Source: Algoriphagus aestuarii (GTDB lineage: Bacteria; Bacteroidota; Bacteroidia; Cytophagales; Cyclobacteriaceae). From it: a stretch of DNA of 64,000 nucleotides. Shown one piece after another: positions 43,681 to 53,509 of the stretch. Where the stretch lies: NCBI GenBank assembly GCA_017051695.1, contig JAFIDK010000001.1, positions 434,001-498,000 of the forward strand. Direction: 5' to 3'. A program made the position numbers and the translations under genes. Numbering within the stretch: position 1 is the stretch's first letter; each line of letters starts with the position of its first letter. The notes beneath the pieces are model-generated. The model did not search any database. It saw nothing but the letters and a program-made list of their open reading frames with translations, and was not told the origin of the DNA.

Positions 43681-43854
43681 ATGAATCCATTTTTTAGTTT
43701 CTTCAAGTACCTACGAAAGCTTACTTGGGCGTTGATTGTCGCTTTTATGGTCGGCGTACATAATTTTTATAAACAAGAAATGGATTCTCCTGACTCCATC
43801 GTTTCACAAGTAAAAATGGATGAGGAAGAAAATGATGCAGCCCCCAAAGACTAA
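43681..43854 (+). CDS. 57-residue single-span membrane protein, unknown
   Basis: A short ORF from an ATG at 43681 to a stop at 43852. It encodes MNPFFSFFKYLRKLTWALIV, then the helix continues (AFMVGVHNFY) and the tail is acidic (MDEEENDAAPKD). The pattern (short basic start, one helix, acidic cytoplasmic or periplasmic tail) and the ordinary codon use suggest a real small membrane protein. It ends 8 bases before a terminator shared with acs. No family is recognised. Confidence 0.6.
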   Translation: MNPFFSFFKYLRKLTWALIVAFMVGVHNFYKQEMDSPDSIVSQVKMDEEENDAAPKD

Positions 43855-43861
43855 AAAAAAT

Positions 43862-43886
43862 AGAGCCAGATATGACATCTGGCTCT
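43862..43886. terminator. bidirectional terminator, small protein/acs
   Basis: AGAGCCAGAT (43862-43871) with ATCTGGCTCT (43877-43886), a perfect 10-bp stem, T-rich on both exits. Confidence 0.88.
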
Positions 43887-43892
43887 TGTTCT

Positions 43893-45785
43893 TTATTTTC
43901 TTCCTTCAATAATTTTAGTCACTACGTCCGGATCCAGCAAGGTGCTCGTATCACCCATATTATCCAGACTGTTTTCGGCAACTTTTCTCAGGATTCTTCT
44001 CATGATTTTTCCCGACCTGGTTTTTGGCAATCCAGGTACAATCTGGATTTTATCCGGCTTGGCTATCGGGCCTATGATACTTGAGACCATCTCTTTGATT
44101 TCATTGATAAGGTTATCTTCTGTTCGATTTGTCAAATCACAAATAACATAGGCATAAATCCCTTGACCTTTTACATCATGAGGATAACCCACTACCGCTG
44201 ACTCGATTACTTTCGGATGCTCATTGATGGCATTTTCAACTTCTGCTGTACCCATTCTATGTCCAGAGACATTGATCACGTCATCTACCCTACCTAAAAT
44301 TCTGTAGTATCCATCGTGGTCGCGTTTGACTCCGTCACCCGTGAAATACATTCCTTTATAAGTAGAAAAATAGGTTTGTTTACATCTATCGTGATCTCCA
44401 TAAGTAGTTCTGATCATCGATGGCCATGGGAATTTGATGCAGAGATTTCCTTCCACCGAATTTCCTGTCAATTCATTGCCTTCCTGATCGACGATACAAA
44501 GCTGCACTCCCGGCAATGGCAATGTGGCAAAAGCCGGTTTGGTAGGCGTGATGCCTGCAATCGGCGAAACCATGATTCCTCCGGTTTCGGTTTGCCACCA
44601 GGTATCCACTATTGGACATTTATTTTTACCTACATGCGTATGGTACCAATGCCAAGCCTCTTCATTGATAGGCTCTCCTACAGATCCCAGAACTTTCAGA
44701 GAGCTTAAATCATATTTTTGAAAAAGCTCTGTACCATATGCCTGTAATGCTCTAATAGCTGTCGGCGCGGTATAAAACTGGTTGACTTGATACTTATCCA
44801 CTACCTCCCAGAATCTTCCCGCATCCGGGAAAGTCGGAACACCTTCAAACATCAGCGTGGTAGCTCCCGCTAAAAGTGGTCCATATACAATATAAGAATG
44901 TCCAGTAATCCAGCCTACATCTGCGGTACACCAATACACGTCTCCCGGGGAATACTGAAACACATTTTCAAAAGAGTATTTGGTATAAACCATATAACCT
45001 CCTGTAGTATGCACTACCCCTTTTGGTTTTCCAGTAGAACCAGAAGTATAGAGAATAAATAAAAGGTCCTCACTATCCATTTCTTCGGCTGGGCTTTCAT
45101 CAGACTCATTTGCCACGACATCATGCCACCAGAAATCTCTTCCCTCCACCATGGTCACTTCCTGTTCCGTTCTTTGGTAAACGATTACAGTTTCAACAGA
45201 ACTTTTCTCTAAGGCTTGATCCACCACTGATTTGACACCTATTTTTTTGCTACCTCTGAAGTTTCCATCCGAAGTCAAAATCGCCTTTGCTTCGCAATCA
45301 TTTACTCTATCAGCTAGCGCATTGCTGGAAAATCCTGCAAAAACCACAGAATGAATGGCTCCGATTCTGGCACAGGCAAGCATGGCTACTGCCGCCTCAG
45401 GGACCATAGGCATATAGATGATTACTTTATCACCCTTCCCGATTCCTTTGCTTTTAAGGGCATTCGCAAATCGACAAACCTCATGATATAATTCTCTGTA
45501 AGTAAGTGTTCGACCAGCTTCATTCGGGTCATTTGGTTCCCAGATGATTGCCGGTCTATCTCCGATGGTAAATAGATACCTTTCAAAAATATTTTCGGTG
45601 ATATTCAGCTTTCCATTGAGAAACCATTTGACATCCGGTCCCTCAAAATTCCATTTCAATACCTTATCCCATCTTTTTCTCCAATGGAAAGAATCTGCAA
45701 TCCTTGCCCAAAATTCTTCCGGTTGGGTTACGCTTTTTTGATATTCATGTAGGTACCCGCTGAGGGTATGTATTCTATCACTCAT
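43893..45785 (-). CDS. acs: Acetyl-CoA synthetase
   Basis: A 630-residue AMP-forming ligase: AMP-binding motif LYTSGSTGKPKG at 245-256, TWWQTETGG, the YYRILGRVDDVINVSGHRMG hinge region in outline and the acetylatable Lys593 in PKTRSGKIMRRIL. It activates acetate to acetyl-CoA. Transcribed in the same direction as, and after, a sodium:solute symporter gene and a DUF4212 gene, forming an acetate uptake and activation unit. Lysine acetylation of K593 would be the usual way of switching it off. Confidence 0.95.
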   Translation of the reverse strand: MSDRIHTLSGYLHEYQKSVTQPEEFWARIADSFHWRKRWDKVLKWNFEGPDVKWFLNGKLNITENIFERYLFTIGDRPAIIWEPNDPNEAGRTLTYRELYHEVCRFANALKSKGIGKGDKVIIYMPMVPEAAVAMLACARIGAIHSVVFAGFSSNALADRVNDCEAKAILTSDGNFRGSKKIGVKSVVDQALEKSSVETVIVYQRTEQEVTMVEGRDFWWHDVVANESDESPAEEMDSEDLLFILYTSGSTGKPKGVVHTTGGYMVYTKYSFENVFQYSPGDVYWCTADVGWITGHSYIVYGPLLAGATTLMFEGVPTFPDAGRFWEVVDKYQVNQFYTAPTAIRALQAYGTELFQKYDLSSLKVLGSVGEPINEEAWHWYHTHVGKNKCPIVDTWWQTETGGIMVSPIAGITPTKPAFATLPLPGVQLCIVDQEGNELTGNSVEGNLCIKFPWPSMIRTTYGDHDRCKQTYFSTYKGMYFTGDGVKRDHDGYYRILGRVDDVINVSGHRMGTAEVENAINEHPKVIESAVVGYPHDVKGQGIYAYVICDLTNRTEDNLINEIKEMVSSIIGPIAKPDKIQIVPGLPKTRSGKIMRRILRKVAENSLDNMGDTSTLLDPDVVTKIIEGRK

Positions 45786-45836
45786 GATATTATTGGGTTA
45801 TCGATAATCTAATTTTTTCTTGAATCTAAGTTACGA

Positions 45837-47522
45837 TTAATGATCCACAGCCTGGCCAGCCCCTCGGGGAATTCTGATTTCCTGAATCATATCCTGCACA
45901 GATTGTGGAGGAGCAGGAGTAAATCTAGAAACCACAATGCATACCAGAAAATTTAAAAACATCCCGATCGATCCTATCCCTTCTGGACTGACTCCAAACC
46001 ACCAGTGGTCTGCGGTGTTCATTTCCGGAGAAATAAATTTGAAATAAATAATATAGGCCAAAGTAAAGATCAATCCTGAAATCATTCCTGCTATGGCTCC
46101 TTCTTTATTAATCCTAGAAGAGAAAATCCCCATGATGATAACAGGAAAAAAGGATGCTGCAGCCAATCCAAATGCAAAAGCAACTACCTGTGCAACAAAG
46201 CCTGGAGGATTGACTCCAAAATAGCCTGCTAAAAGTACTGCTCCTGCTGCCGCAATTCTAGCAATTCTCAACTCCTTCTTTTCAGAAATTTCTGGTCGGA
46301 AAGTCTTAAACAAGTCTCTGGATACAGAAGTCGATATCACCAATAATAGGCCGGCTGCTGTAGATAATGCTGCTGCCATAGCACCTGCTGCGACCAATCC
46401 CACAACCCAGTTGGGAAGCTCAGCGATTTCTGGGCTGGCCAAAACCATAATATCACGGTCAATTGTCAGTTCGTTGGTCACCGGATCAGCAAGGTATTGG
46501 ATTTTGCCATCTCCATTTTTATCGTCTACTGCTATCAAATTCGTTTTTTGCCAGTTGGACACCCAAACCGGCAAAGAGGATATTTCCTTTTCAGAAGTGC
46601 TGTTTATGGCATTATAAATCCCAAATGCGGCAATAGCTGGTGCCGTAGTATATAAAATAGCGATAAATACCAATGCATATCCAGCAGAAAGTCTTGCATC
46701 TTTCACTTTCGGCACTGTAAAAAACCGAACGATCACATGTGGCAAACCTGCCGTACCTACCATCAGAGCCAGCGTGATCATAAATACATCCATCACGCCC
46801 TTTCGACCTGAAGTATATTCCGCAAATCCCAATTCAGCCAAAACTCCATCCAGTTTATCCAGAAGTGCTGTACCATCTGCAAGCTCTCCTCCTAAACCAA
46901 ACTGGGGAACTGGATTCCCTGTCAGTTGCATCGAAACGAAAATCGCTGGCACCATATAAGCAAAAATCAACACGCAGTATTGAGCTACTTGGGTATAGGT
47001 GATACCTTTCATCCCGCCCAGTACAGCATAGAAAAAAACGATACACATACCGATGACTACTCCCCATTCAATCGGCACTTCCAAATACCTGGAAAAAACG
47101 ATTCCCACTCCTCTCATCTGACCTGCTACATATGTAAATGAAATAAATAAAGCACAAATCACAGCCACTACTTTGGCAGTATTGGAATAATACCTGTCCC
47201 CTACGAAATCCGGAACTGTAAATTTTCCGAATTTCCTCAGGTAGGGAGCTAACAGCAAAGCCAATAATACATAACCTCCTGTCCATCCCATTAAATAGAC
47301 CGATCCATCATATCCTGCAAAGGAAATGATCCCTGCCATTGAGATGAATGAAGCTGCAGACATCCAATCCGCTGCCGTAGCCATTCCGTTTGCCAAAGGG
47401 GAAACTCCTCCTCCTGCCACATAAAATTCTTTTGTGGAGCCGGCTCTCGACCAGATGGCTATACCGATATAAAGTGTAAACGAGAGACCAACAAGAATAT
47501 AAGTCCAGGTTAAAATATCCAT
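45837..47522 (-). CDS. Sodium:solute symporter, acetate/cation type (ActP-like)
   Basis: A 561-residue SSS-family transporter with about 13 helices: early STKEFYVAGGGVSPLANGMATAADWMSAASFI in outline, and later helices with AAALSTAAGLLLVISTSVSRDL, the sodium-site region. An extended periplasmic loop lies around residues 285-350. The neighbouring acs and the small DUF4212 subunit indicate uptake of acetate or another short monocarboxylate. It starts 30 bases after the DUF4212 stop. Confidence 0.9.
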   Translation of the reverse strand: MDILTWTYILVGLSFTLYIGIAIWSRAGSTKEFYVAGGGVSPLANGMATAADWMSAASFISMAGIISFAGYDGSVYLMGWTGGYVLLALLLAPYLRKFGKFTVPDFVGDRYYSNTAKVVAVICALFISFTYVAGQMRGVGIVFSRYLEVPIEWGVVIGMCIVFFYAVLGGMKGITYTQVAQYCVLIFAYMVPAIFVSMQLTGNPVPQFGLGGELADGTALLDKLDGVLAELGFAEYTSGRKGVMDVFMITLALMVGTAGLPHVIVRFFTVPKVKDARLSAGYALVFIAILYTTAPAIAAFGIYNAINSTSEKEISSLPVWVSNWQKTNLIAVDDKNGDGKIQYLADPVTNELTIDRDIMVLASPEIAELPNWVVGLVAAGAMAAALSTAAGLLLVISTSVSRDLFKTFRPEISEKKELRIARIAAAGAVLLAGYFGVNPPGFVAQVVAFAFGLAAASFFPVIIMGIFSSRINKEGAIAGMISGLIFTLAYIIYFKFISPEMNTADHWWFGVSPEGIGSIGMFLNFLVCIVVSRFTPAPPQSVQDMIQEIRIPRGAGQAVDH

Positions 47523-47551
47523 TTTTTCAGGTGATTTTGGGTGGTTTCTGA

Positions 47552-47815
47552 TTAATCTTCGTTGACGTCAAACTCTTTATCCAGCTTGTTCATCCGATAC
47601 ACATAAATAAAAATCAACACGACAAAAGCATAAATGGAACCTTGCTGTGCAAACCAAAAGCCCAACTTAAATCCTCCAAAACGGAACTGATTCAACTCCT
47701 CCACCCAGAGGATCCCAAATCCAAATGAGACTAAAAACCAGATGAGCAATAAAAAAAACAGTGTTTGGAGGTTTTTCTTCCAGTAGGCTTTCATTTTGCC
47801 GGGATCATTGGCCAT
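47552..47815 (-). CDS. DUF4212 small subunit of sodium/solute symporter
   Basis: From the ATG at 47815 the protein has 87 residues with two helices: LQTLFFLLLIWFLVSFGFGI and the later GSIYAFVVLIFIYVYRMNKLD. It belongs to DUF4212, the small subunit placed ahead of many SSS symporters. An in-frame ATG at 47917 would add 34 residues that do not resemble the family, so 47815 is preferred. It is the first gene of the acetate unit. Confidence 0.88.
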   Translation of the reverse strand: MANDPGKMKAYWKKNLQTLFFLLLIWFLVSFGFGILWVEELNQFRFGGFKLGFWFAQQGSIYAFVVLIFIYVYRMNKLDKEFDVNED

Positions 47816-47997
47816 GGGGTCGTGAGTTAATTTTAGAATCAAAATTAAAAGTAAGGGTAGATTTCTACGAAATGCAACCTCTTTTATATGAAATGGCAAA
47901 AATTTAAGGAAAGACAAGAACTATGCATGAGATTCTTTCGCAAGAAAGTCTTTTCACCAAAATTCCTTCCAGCCCTATTTATAAGAAATCGGGTTTC

Positions 47998-48750
47998 TCA
48001 GAGAAAATATTCTGAAAGAATAGCTAAGCCAGCGGCAAAAAAACTAACGATCAATTTGTTCCAGTTGAACTTGTGATGAGGACTGCTTTCGAAGAAAATT
48101 GTGGTCGAAATATGCAAAAATCCACCTGCAACCAGTCCATAGAGGATCCCAACACCCTCTCTTTCCAACAAGCCACTTCGGAACAAATAGGCACTGCTAA
48201 ACATCCCCAAGGGAGAAGCTAGGGCAAAAACCATCAATAAAATCAATGTCCATTTTTTGCTCAGAGAACTACTCAATACCGCCGCCAATGCAAAAGCCGC
48301 CGGCCCTTTATGTAAAATCACTCCTGCCAAAACGGTTTTGCTATCATGTACATGACCAAAAACTTCCTCACTTCCCTCTATCAGGCTACCGTGTGACAAT
48401 AAAGTTCCTTCTAAAAACGCATGGATAAAAAGTCCCAACATGACAGTGAATACCCCGGATTTTGTCTCGCCATGGTGGTGATGGATATGACCGTGCTCTA
48501 TTCCACTGGACAAAAACTCCAATAACTGCTGCAACAAAAACCCAATCAGGATATATAACCCCATCTTGCCTCCTTCATATCCACTATGAAATAACTCAGG
48601 AAGAATATGAAGAATCGTGATGGAAAACAGATAAGACCCCGCAAAAACCAATACCAATTTGAAGTATTTATCTCGGAATTTAGGCGCGATAAAAACCAAA
48701 GAACCAGCACCTAAAGCGGTGATAAACAAAAGAATGAAATTTAAACCCAT
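47998..48750 (-). CDS. ZIP-family metal transporter
   Basis: A 250-residue, eight-helix membrane protein with ZIP features: an internal His-rich loop (EHGHIHHHHGE, about residues 85-95), and helix residues FIHAFLEG (helix 4) and LHKGPAAFALAA (helix 5) providing metal ligands. It should move zinc or iron into the cytoplasm. It lies 130 bases downstream of apbE on the same strand, with a short spacer, so cotranscription is possible but unproven. Confidence 0.87.
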   Translation of the reverse strand: MGLNFILLFITALGAGSLVFIAPKFRDKYFKLVLVFAGSYLFSITILHILPELFHSGYEGGKMGLYILIGFLLQQLLEFLSSGIEHGHIHHHHGETKSGVFTVMLGLFIHAFLEGTLLSHGSLIEGSEEVFGHVHDSKTVLAGVILHKGPAAFALAAVLSSSLSKKWTLILLMVFALASPLGMFSSAYLFRSGLLEREGVGILYGLVAGGFLHISTTIFFESSPHHKFNWNKLIVSFFAAGLAILSEYFL

Positions 48751-48879
48751 GCAAGAAATTTACTTTCCTTTATTAGAAAGCTGGAAACATAACCAGCGCA
48801 AAGGTAATAAAATTCAATAATGTTGCATTTAATAATTCTCCTTTCCAAAATCGATGGTAAAGGATGACTCCAACCCGAT

Positions 48880-49944
48880 TTATTTCTGGATGAAAGACAA
48901 GTAGGGTTTAAGTTCTTCGCTGGCATAGGTCTCAAACTCTCCATTGGGACCACTGAAGATTAAAAACACCTCGATTTCATCCAAAGCTGAATCAAGTGCT
49001 ATCGCCTTTTCAGTTCCCATTACCATAAACGCTGTGGCATAGGCATCTGCGGTCATGCAGTCCTCCGCTACCACTGTGGCACTGAGCAAATTCTGAGAAA
49101 TGGGATAACCTGTTTTCGGATTGATGGTATGGGAGATTTTGACTGAATCCCTCACATAAAAATTTCTGTAATTGCCGGAAGTAGCCATTCCTTTGTCCTG
49201 CAGGGCAATGATGCTGATCAAATCAGATGCAGAAGAAGTTTCTTCCGGTCTGTTTACTCCTACTTTCCAAAGTTCGCCGCTTTCATTAACTCCTTTTGCC
49301 ACCAATTCTCCACCTATTTCTACCAGGTAATCATTGATCCCTTTGGCAGTTAAAAATGCTGCAACCACATCCACTCCGTACCCTTTGGCGATAGAGCTAA
49401 AATCAAGATAAATGCCTGGAACCTTTTTCCTTACTTGTTTGGAATCAAAATCCACCTTCTCAAACCCTACTACCTTCAGAAGGTTTTGAATATCCACACT
49501 GTCTTTCAGTTCAGGACCCGTCGGTCCAAATCCCCAAATGTTTACCAGAGGACCAACTGTAGGATCAAAGGCTCCGTCTGTTTTTTGATTGATTTCTTTA
49601 CTAGCCTGTAAAATGGGAAGCATGTAAGGCAACTCAAAATTCAAAGTGTCACTGTTATTAAATCGACTTAATTCCGAATCAGGAATGTAAGTGGATAAGC
49701 TTTGGTTAAACACGACCAGTAAGGAATCGATGGAGGGCTGAAAATCCCTTCCTTCCTCGTCGAGATAGGTAATGTTATAAGTAGTCCCCATGGTTTTTCC
49801 TGACAAGGTCAACTTTCCATTCACTTCGACCTCCTCTTTTTCCTCGCTCGTTGTAGGATTTTGATTTCTCCAGGTGTACACCAGAACCACCATAGCCAAT
49901 AAGACAAGAGAATAAATGATGTTTTTACGAGTATTGGGGCGCAT
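48880..49944 (-). CDS. apbE: FAD:protein FMN transferase ApbE
   Basis: A 354-residue exported enzyme with an N-terminal hydrophobic anchor. ApbE motifs: SGKTMGTTYNITYLD, FDPTVGPLVNIWGFG, FSSIAKGYGVDVVA with the flavin-transfer site, and SHTINPKTGYP near residue 270. It covalently attaches FMN to threonines of membrane redox proteins such as Na+-translocating NQR subunits; no substrate gene is visible in the window. Placement beside the ZIP transporter may be incidental. Confidence 0.92.
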   Translation of the reverse strand: MRPNTRKNIIYSLVLLAMVVLVYTWRNQNPTTSEEKEEVEVNGKLTLSGKTMGTTYNITYLDEEGRDFQPSIDSLLVVFNQSLSTYIPDSELSRFNNSDTLNFELPYMLPILQASKEINQKTDGAFDPTVGPLVNIWGFGPTGPELKDSVDIQNLLKVVGFEKVDFDSKQVRKKVPGIYLDFSSIAKGYGVDVVAAFLTAKGINDYLVEIGGELVAKGVNESGELWKVGVNRPEETSSASDLISIIALQDKGMATSGNYRNFYVRDSVKISHTINPKTGYPISQNLLSATVVAEDCMTADAYATAFMVMGTEKAIALDSALDEIEVFLIFSGPNGEFETYASEELKPYLSFIQK

Positions 49945-50039
49945 AGTATTCTATATTTGGCTGCGAAGTTAAGAGTTATTTTTCAGTTTAAAGGATTGAA
50001 ATGGCTGGTAAAAGTCCCTCTGTGGAGCTGGTATTTTTC

Positions 50040-50047
50040 TATCTTTG
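50040..50047 (+). promoter_or_regulatory. ruvB promoter -7 element
   Basis: TATCTTTG matches TAnnTTTG exactly, 18 bases before the ruvB ATG. Confidence 0.5.
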
Positions 50048-50065
50048 TACGTGCACCAATGAACT

Positions 50066-51097
50066 ATGAGAGAAGATTATCTGACAGGAGATGAAGAGCA
50101 TTTGAGCTCAAAGGATAAAGAATTCGAAAAAGCTTTGCGACCATTGAGTTTTGAAGACTTTACCGGTCAGTTCAAAATTGTGGAGAACCTGAGAGTTTTC
50201 GTTTTGGCAGCAAAGCGTAGAAATGAGCCTCTGGATCATGTATTGCTACATGGCCCTCCAGGGCTTGGCAAAACCACTTTGAGTCATATCATTGCCAATG
50301 AATTACAAGCCGGGATAAAGATCACTTCAGGTCCTGTTTTGGACAAACCATCCGATTTAGCTGGTCTTTTGACCAATCTGGAAGAAGGAGACGTGCTTTT
50401 CATAGACGAAATTCACCGGCTGAACCCCATAGTAGAAGAATACTTATACTCTGCTATGGAGGATTTCAGGATTGACATCATGCTCGATTCGGGTCCAAAT
50501 GCCAGGTCTGTCCAGATCTCTCTTAGTCCTTTCACATTAATCGGCGCTACGACCCGTTCCGGTTTATTGACTTCGCCACTTCGCGCACGGTTCGGCATCA
50601 ATTCCAGATTGGAATACTACGATGCTAAACTGCTAACGGACATTGTCAGTCGATCTGCAGGCATCCTCCAGACGCCTATCGATGAGGTAGCGGCCTATGA
50701 AATCGCCAGAAGAAGCCGGGGTACCCCTAGAATTGCCAATATGCTTCTAAGAAGAACCAGGGATTTTGCAGAGGTGAAAGGCGATGGGACTATCACCTTG
50801 GAGATTTCTAAAATTGCGCTGGATGCCCTGGACGTAGATATGAATGGGCTGGATGAAATGGATAACAGAATCCTGATGACGATTATTGAAAAGTTTAAAG
50901 GTGGTCCCGTGGGGTTGAGTACCATTGCTACTGCATGTGGTGAAGAAGCGGAAACCATCGAAGAAGTGTATGAGCCGTTCTTGATCCAAGAGGGTTATCT
51001 CAAACGAACAGCGAGAGGGAGAATGGCCACGGAACTTGCCTACAAGCACCTGAATATCAAACCGAGTCAGGGAATGGGAAGCTTATTCGATTTGTAA
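50066..51097 (+). CDS. ruvB: Holliday junction helicase RuvB
   Basis: A 343-residue AAA+ motor: Walker [12 protein letters not shown] at 62-72, Walker [10 protein letters not shown], the arginine finger region, and the C-terminal winged helix with [14 protein letters not shown]. It drives branch migration with RuvA. Length and motifs are normal. ruvA and ruvC are not adjacent. It starts close to an exact -7 promoter element and ends at a 16-bp terminator, so it is monocistronic. Confidence 0.97.
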   Translation: MREDYLTGDEEHLSSKDKEFEKALRPLSFEDFTGQFKIVENLRVFVLAAKRRNEPLDHVLLHGPPGLGKTTLSHIIANELQAGIKITSGPVLDKPSDLAGLLTNLEEGDVLFIDEIHRLNPIVEEYLYSAMEDFRIDIMLDSGPNARSVQISLSPFTLIGATTRSGLLTSPLRARFGINSRLEYYDAKLLTDIVSRSAGILQTPIDEVAAYEIARRSRGTPRIANMLLRRTRDFAEVKGDGTITLEISKIALDALDVDMNGLDEMDNRILMTIIEKFKGGPVGLSTIATACGEEAETIEEVYEPFLIQEGYLKRTARGRMATELAYKHLNIKPSQGMGSLFDL

Positions 51098-51123
51098 AAA
51101 AGCTATCTAATAGTGTATAAAAG

Positions 51124-51158
51124 GAAAACGGAGTTGGGAATGTCCCAACTCCGTTTTC
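51124..51158 (+). terminator. ruvB terminator
   Basis: GAAAACGGAGTTGGGA (51124-51139) pairs with TCCCAACTCCGTTTTC (51143-51158), a 16-bp perfect stem with a T-rich tail on the plus strand. Confidence 0.9.
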
Positions 51159-51218
51159 TTTTTTTGAATTCTCAAGATTCGGAGATCAATCTCCAAATCT
51201 TCGATCTAACATATTTTT

Positions 51219-51932
51219 TCAGCCCAAAAGCTTTGCCGCATCCTGATCCAAAAACCAAGTTAAATCCTCACTTTTTGGCTTTACCAGAGATGCTGGATAC
51301 TTTTGATAGTCGCCTTCTAGCATGACGATTTCGTGAACTTTCTCAGCCTTATTTGCTCCAGTCACCAAAAAGGCGACTGACTTGGCATTGTTCACAATTT
51401 TTCCGGTGATCGTTACTCTTTTTTGACCTGAATCAGGATGAACAGCCACGACACAGTTTTCTTTTGCATCCCACAACTCAATGTTATAAGGAAAAATCGA
51501 AACTGTATGCCCATCATCGCCTAAGCCTAGCATAACCAAGTCAAACTGAGGAATTCCATTGACGATAGGAAGTTCATCTTCCAGCACTTCGCTATATCTT
51601 ACAGCTTCCTCTTCCGGATCATTTTCACCTATAACTCGGAAGATATTCTCTTCAGGCATATCGATTTTGGAAAGTAAATGATCGACAGTCATCTTATAAT
51701 TACTCTCGGAATCAGTTGGAGGCACACATCTCTCGTCACCCCAATAAAAATTAATGTTATCCCATAAAATATCTTCTCCAAGCTCCTCTGCGATATAATC
51801 AAATAGTGCTTTAGGAGTACTGCCTCCGGAAAGAGCCACGTGGATTTTTTCTCCCGTGTCGGACATTTCTTTTAATTGGTAGGCAAATTCTTCAGCAAGA
51901 CTCTCTTTGGAACTCGATACGATGACGTTCAT
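51219..51932 (-). CDS. pgl: 6-phosphogluconolactonase
   Basis: A 237-residue DevB-type lactonase: HVALSGGSTPKALFDYI, FYWGDERCVPPTDSESNYKM and DLVMLGLGDDGHTVSIFP (metal-free active site with the conserved GxGxDGHxAS-like block). It hydrolyses 6-phosphogluconolactone in the oxidative pentose phosphate pathway. It follows zwf by 50 bases on the same strand, a clear two-gene operon. Confidence 0.94.
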   Translation of the reverse strand: MNVIVSSSKESLAEEFAYQLKEMSDTGEKIHVALSGGSTPKALFDYIAEELGEDILWDNINFYWGDERCVPPTDSESNYKMTVDHLLSKIDMPEENIFRVIGENDPEEEAVRYSEVLEDELPIVNGIPQFDLVMLGLGDDGHTVSIFPYNIELWDAKENCVVAVHPDSGQKRVTITGKIVNNAKSVAFLVTGANKAEKVHEIVMLEGDYQKYPASLVKPKSEDLTWFLDQDAAKLLG

Positions 51933-51982
51933 TTTATAAGATTTAGGTTTTAAGGTTTGAAAAAAATGATTGGTTGATTTGG

Positions 51983-53509
51983 TTAAAGTATACAGAACCC
52001 GGTTTCATCGGTCAGGCGCTTACCCGGGTTTCTCCATCCAAAATGGCCTTCAAACATTTCATCGGAATTTCTAGGCCCCCAAGTTCCTGCCGCATAACCA
52101 TAAGTGGGCACATCTTCATTCTCCCAATATTTCAATATTGGATCGACAAATTTCCAGGCTGCCTCTACTTCATCCGCTCTAGCATACAAAGTAGCATCAC
52201 CCTGCATCGCGTCCAGAAGCAGTCTTTCATAGGCATCCATGATCTCGGCCGAATCCAGGTCTGAATAGTAAAAATCCATATTCGCCTGCTCCACATGAAA
52301 TCCAAGCCCTGGAACTTTCACGCCAAACTTCATCAAAATCCCTTCATCTGGCTGGATCCTAATGATCAACTTATTATCCTTTTTGTAGACATCCTGGCTT
52401 TTGAAAACCTCATGTGCAGGAGATTTGAAATGGATTACCACCTCAGTCACTTTGGTAGGCATGTACTTCGCCGTTCTCACATAAAATGGCACATCTTTCC
52501 ATCTCCAGTTATCCACATAAAACTTAATCGCTGCAAAAGTTTCCGTTTTAGAATCCGGATCGACCCCTTCCTCCTCTCGGTAACCTTTCACTTTTTTACC
52601 ATTGATGGTAGAAGCCACATATTGACCTTTCATGGTATGAGTTGCCAAAACATCCGGATCTGTCATCAGGCGCAGGGATTTTAACGCTTTTACTTTTTCA
52701 TCCCGGATTTCCTCTGCACTGGAATTTATTGGAGGTTCCATGACTATAAGCGATAAAATCTGGAGTAAATGACTCTGAAACATATCTCTCAAAGCGCCGG
52801 ATTTATCATAATACCCACCACGCTTCTCTACTCCTACGGTTTCTGCATTCGTGATTTCGACGTGATGAATGTATCGCCTGTTCCAAGTCGGTTCAAAAAT
52901 CGAATTGGAAAATCGGGTAACCAATAGGTTCTGAACCGTTTCTTTACCCAAATAATGGTCGATTCTATAAACCTGAGGTTCATTAAAATATTTATGAAGC
53001 CCATCATTGAGTTCTTTTGCTGTTTCCAGACTATACCCAAAAGGTTTTTCCACAATGATTCTTTTCCAGCCATTCTCTTCAGTCGTGAGCCCTGCTTCGC
53101 AAAGATTCTTGGCTATTATTTCATATAAGCTTGGCGGAGTGGAGAGGTAGAAAATGTAATTTTCTTCACAGCCATGATCTTTGTTTAACTGTTCGATTCT
53201 CTTTGCCAAGGCAGAATAATTACTGTCATAGTCCTTCCCTAAATCTTGGTAAAAAAGCTTATCGGCAAAGGTCTTGATATAAGATGCGTCTTCTTTTTTA
53301 ATCCGGGCCTCTAAAAATTCACTTTCCTGCACCACTTTCTGGCGGAAATCCTCATCAGACATGTCACTTCTACTGGCACCCAATACCACAAAATTATCAG
53401 GCAGGTGTTTTCCCTTGTATAGATTATAAAGTGCAGGAACGAGTTTACGAGCAGTTAAATCCCCAGATGCTCCAAAAATTATGAGCATCTGATTTAAAGT
53501 TTTTTTCAT
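51983..53509 (-). CDS. zwf: Glucose-6-phosphate dehydrogenase
   Basis: A 508-residue enzyme: NADP-binding FGASGDLTARKL near residues 12-23, EKPFG at 154-158, and the substrate-binding catalytic block RIDHYLGKE at 182-190. It is the entry step of the oxidative pentose phosphate pathway, making NADPH. It precedes pgl and is divergent from gnd, placing the whole oxidative branch in 4 kb. Confidence 0.97.
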   Translation of the reverse strand: MKKTLNQMLIIFGASGDLTARKLVPALYNLYKGKHLPDNFVVLGASRSDMSDEDFRQKVVQESEFLEARIKKEDASYIKTFADKLFYQDLGKDYDSNYSALAKRIEQLNKDHGCEENYIFYLSTPPSLYEIIAKNLCEAGLTTEENGWKRIIVEKPFGYSLETAKELNDGLHKYFNEPQVYRIDHYLGKETVQNLLVTRFSNSIFEPTWNRRYIHHVEITNAETVGVEKRGGYYDKSGALRDMFQSHLLQILSLIVMEPPINSSAEEIRDEKVKALKSLRLMTDPDVLATHTMKGQYVASTINGKKVKGYREEEGVDPDSKTETFAAIKFYVDNWRWKDVPFYVRTAKYMPTKVTEVVIHFKSPAHEVFKSQDVYKKDNKLIIRIQPDEGILMKFGVKVPGLGFHVEQANMDFYYSDLDSAEIMDAYERLLLDAMQGDATLYARADEVEAAWKFVDPILKYWENEDVPTYGYAAGTWGPRNSDEMFEGHFGWRNPGKRLTDETGFCIL

